Source: Acidobacteriota bacterium
GTDB lineage: Bacteria > Acidobacteriota > Terriglobia > Terriglobales > Acidobacteriaceae
Direction: 5' to 3'
Length of the DNA: 5,649 nt
Assembly: GCA_021811745.1 (NCBI GenBank)
Contig: JAJZNH010000617.1
Coordinates: forward strand, 1 to 5,649
This document shows, in pieces, positions 5,021 to 5,649 of this stretch (position 1 is the first letter of the stretch; every line of letters begins with the position of its first letter). The notes under the pieces were generated by a model, which worked only from the letters and a program-made list of their open reading frames with translations, did not search any database and was not told where the DNA came from. The position numbers and the translations under genes are program-made.

Positions 5021-5038
5021 GCTCTTCGAGCGAAGAGC
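5021..5038. repeat. 18-bp palindrome upstream of the exported-protein gene
   Basis: GCTCTTCG (5021-5028) and CGAAGAGC (5031-5038) are perfect inverted copies around AG. It lies 46-63 bp before the ATG at 4975. Its symmetry and tight centre fit a binding site for a dimeric regulator better than an RNA hairpin, but no regulator gene is in view. Confidence 0.5.
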
Positions 5039-5599
5039 CGCAGCATTGACTTGCATTCTTGCGGAGGACGTGGTCCGGAAGCACCGTACGGACCTGAGTA
5101 ACTTAATCATGGAAGGATCCAAGACCTGTGTCAAGGCGGACAAGAGACGGCGGGCGGTGTTTGGGCGGCGCTATCGATTGGCTGAACCCGGCGCGGTAAA
5201 AGGGGACAATTTCCGTCCGTGCCCGGTTCCCCGAGGAGTAACCGCGGAGGCGCGAAATTTAACGAAAATCATTGTGCCGCGGATTGACTCCGATGGGCTC
5301 TGGCGCTACTCTCAAGGCCAGATAGCCGATTTGGTTACCTACGCCAACCCGCGGATCGCCGAGGCGCTTGAGAGCTTAGGCTCAGCCCTGTGCTGCGACT
5401 CAGGTTTCGCTTCTAGACCAGCCTATGAATCAGCCGCGTGCGTGTACTCTGCTGAAGGCAGCCCGCGCCCGCGCACGTGCCTGCCAGTTGTGACGGCCAT
5501 CATCCTTCGCAGGCCGGCAGCCGATAAGTCTCTTCAAGCACTGCCAGCCGGACCGGGTTGGGGCCGAAGCTGGCGAACATCGACCCAACACGGCCGCTT
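5039..5599. other. Gene-free stretch upstream of two divergent genes
   Basis: No convincing gene is seen. A long + strand frame runs through it from inside the exported-protein gene (4962) to 5621, but it lacks a ribosome binding site at any start, its codon third positions are only moderately GC-rich, and the product resembles no family I know. A 6-bp inverted repeat, GGTCCG 5072-5077 with CGGACC 5089-5094, lies upstream of the minus-strand gene. A + strand promoter is conceivable at 5284-5312 (TTGACT, 17-bp spacer, poor -10 TACTCT), which would give the right-edge gene a roughly 300-nt leader. The stretch probably carries control regions for both flanking genes. Confidence 0.4.
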
Positions 5600-5605
5600 A
5601 GGAGG
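5600..5605 (+). promoter_or_regulatory. Ribosome binding site for the right-edge gene
   Basis: AGGAGG lies 12 nt before the TTG at 5618. The spacing is longer than ideal, but the motif is complete and no ATG or GTG lies nearer within the visible sequence. Confidence 0.5.
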
Positions 5606-5617
5606 AAATCAAATCCA

Positions 5618-5649
5618 TTGAAGATCGCTCTGGAGATCACGCCCCATCT
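5618..5649 (+). CDS. Start of a truncated gene, possibly a glycosyltransferase
   Basis: From the TTG at 5618 the frame reads MKIALEITPH and runs off the window. A lone basic residue followed by an alternating hydrophobic strand (KIALEIT) is typical of the first beta strand of a Rossmann-like fold, and GT4-type glycosyltransferases often begin much like this. Ten residues cannot prove it. Support for a real start is the upstream AGGAGG and the strand-like N-terminus; against it are the TTG codon and 12-nt spacing. If real, it is divergent from the exported-protein gene, with a 642-bp gap. Confidence 0.4.
   Translation, partial: MKIALEITPH

Noticed and set aside
4962..5621. A 219-residue open frame on the + strand
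   Set aside because: It starts inside the opposite-strand exported-protein gene, has no ribosome binding site at any start, only moderate GC at third codon positions and a product without recognisable motifs. High-GC DNA often leaves such frames open.

Overview
The window is high-GC DNA that most resembles a genome of the phylum Acidobacteriota. The clues are recalled rather than searched: an S20 beginning [14 protein letters not shown], a TolC-family protein ending in an STGVLQ...YLGL tail, and an exported protein carrying an ILWP-IDLMTLP-RGPRP segment. No mobile element, CRISPR array, tRNA or rRNA was seen.

Layout. The left edge (2-697, + strand) is the C-terminal part of a TolC-type outer-membrane efflux protein, with a weak terminator behind it. 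An 876-bp gene-free stretch (698-1573) follows. It holds an AT-rich promoter-like patch, a 10-bp perfect inverted repeat and, at 1086-1262, a nested set of paired segments ending in a clean intrinsic terminator. I read this last part as a candidate structured non-coding RNA on the + strand; it is the most interesting item here. Three further hairpins lie between it and the end of frr.

The middle and right (1574-4975) carry four minus-strand genes, in transcription order: a Sec-exported protein of unknown function (4975-4127), rpsT for ribosomal protein S20 (3856-3578), a lipoprotein with three fibronectin type III domains (3408-2302) and frr for ribosome recycling factor (2161-1574). rpsT has a good sigma-70 type promoter with 17-bp spacing, a roughly 60-nt leader with an inverted repeat, and a hairpin terminator. 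frr has its own likely -10 and ribosome binding site. The four are therefore probably separate units rather than one operon. The two translation genes sit close together but are separated by the lipoprotein gene, and frr lacks its usual upstream neighbour pyrH here.

The right part (4976-5617) is 642 bp without a convincing gene. It contains an 18-bp palindrome upstream of the exported-protein gene. At the right edge a ribosome binding site and TTG codon start a truncated + strand gene of which only ten residues are visible.
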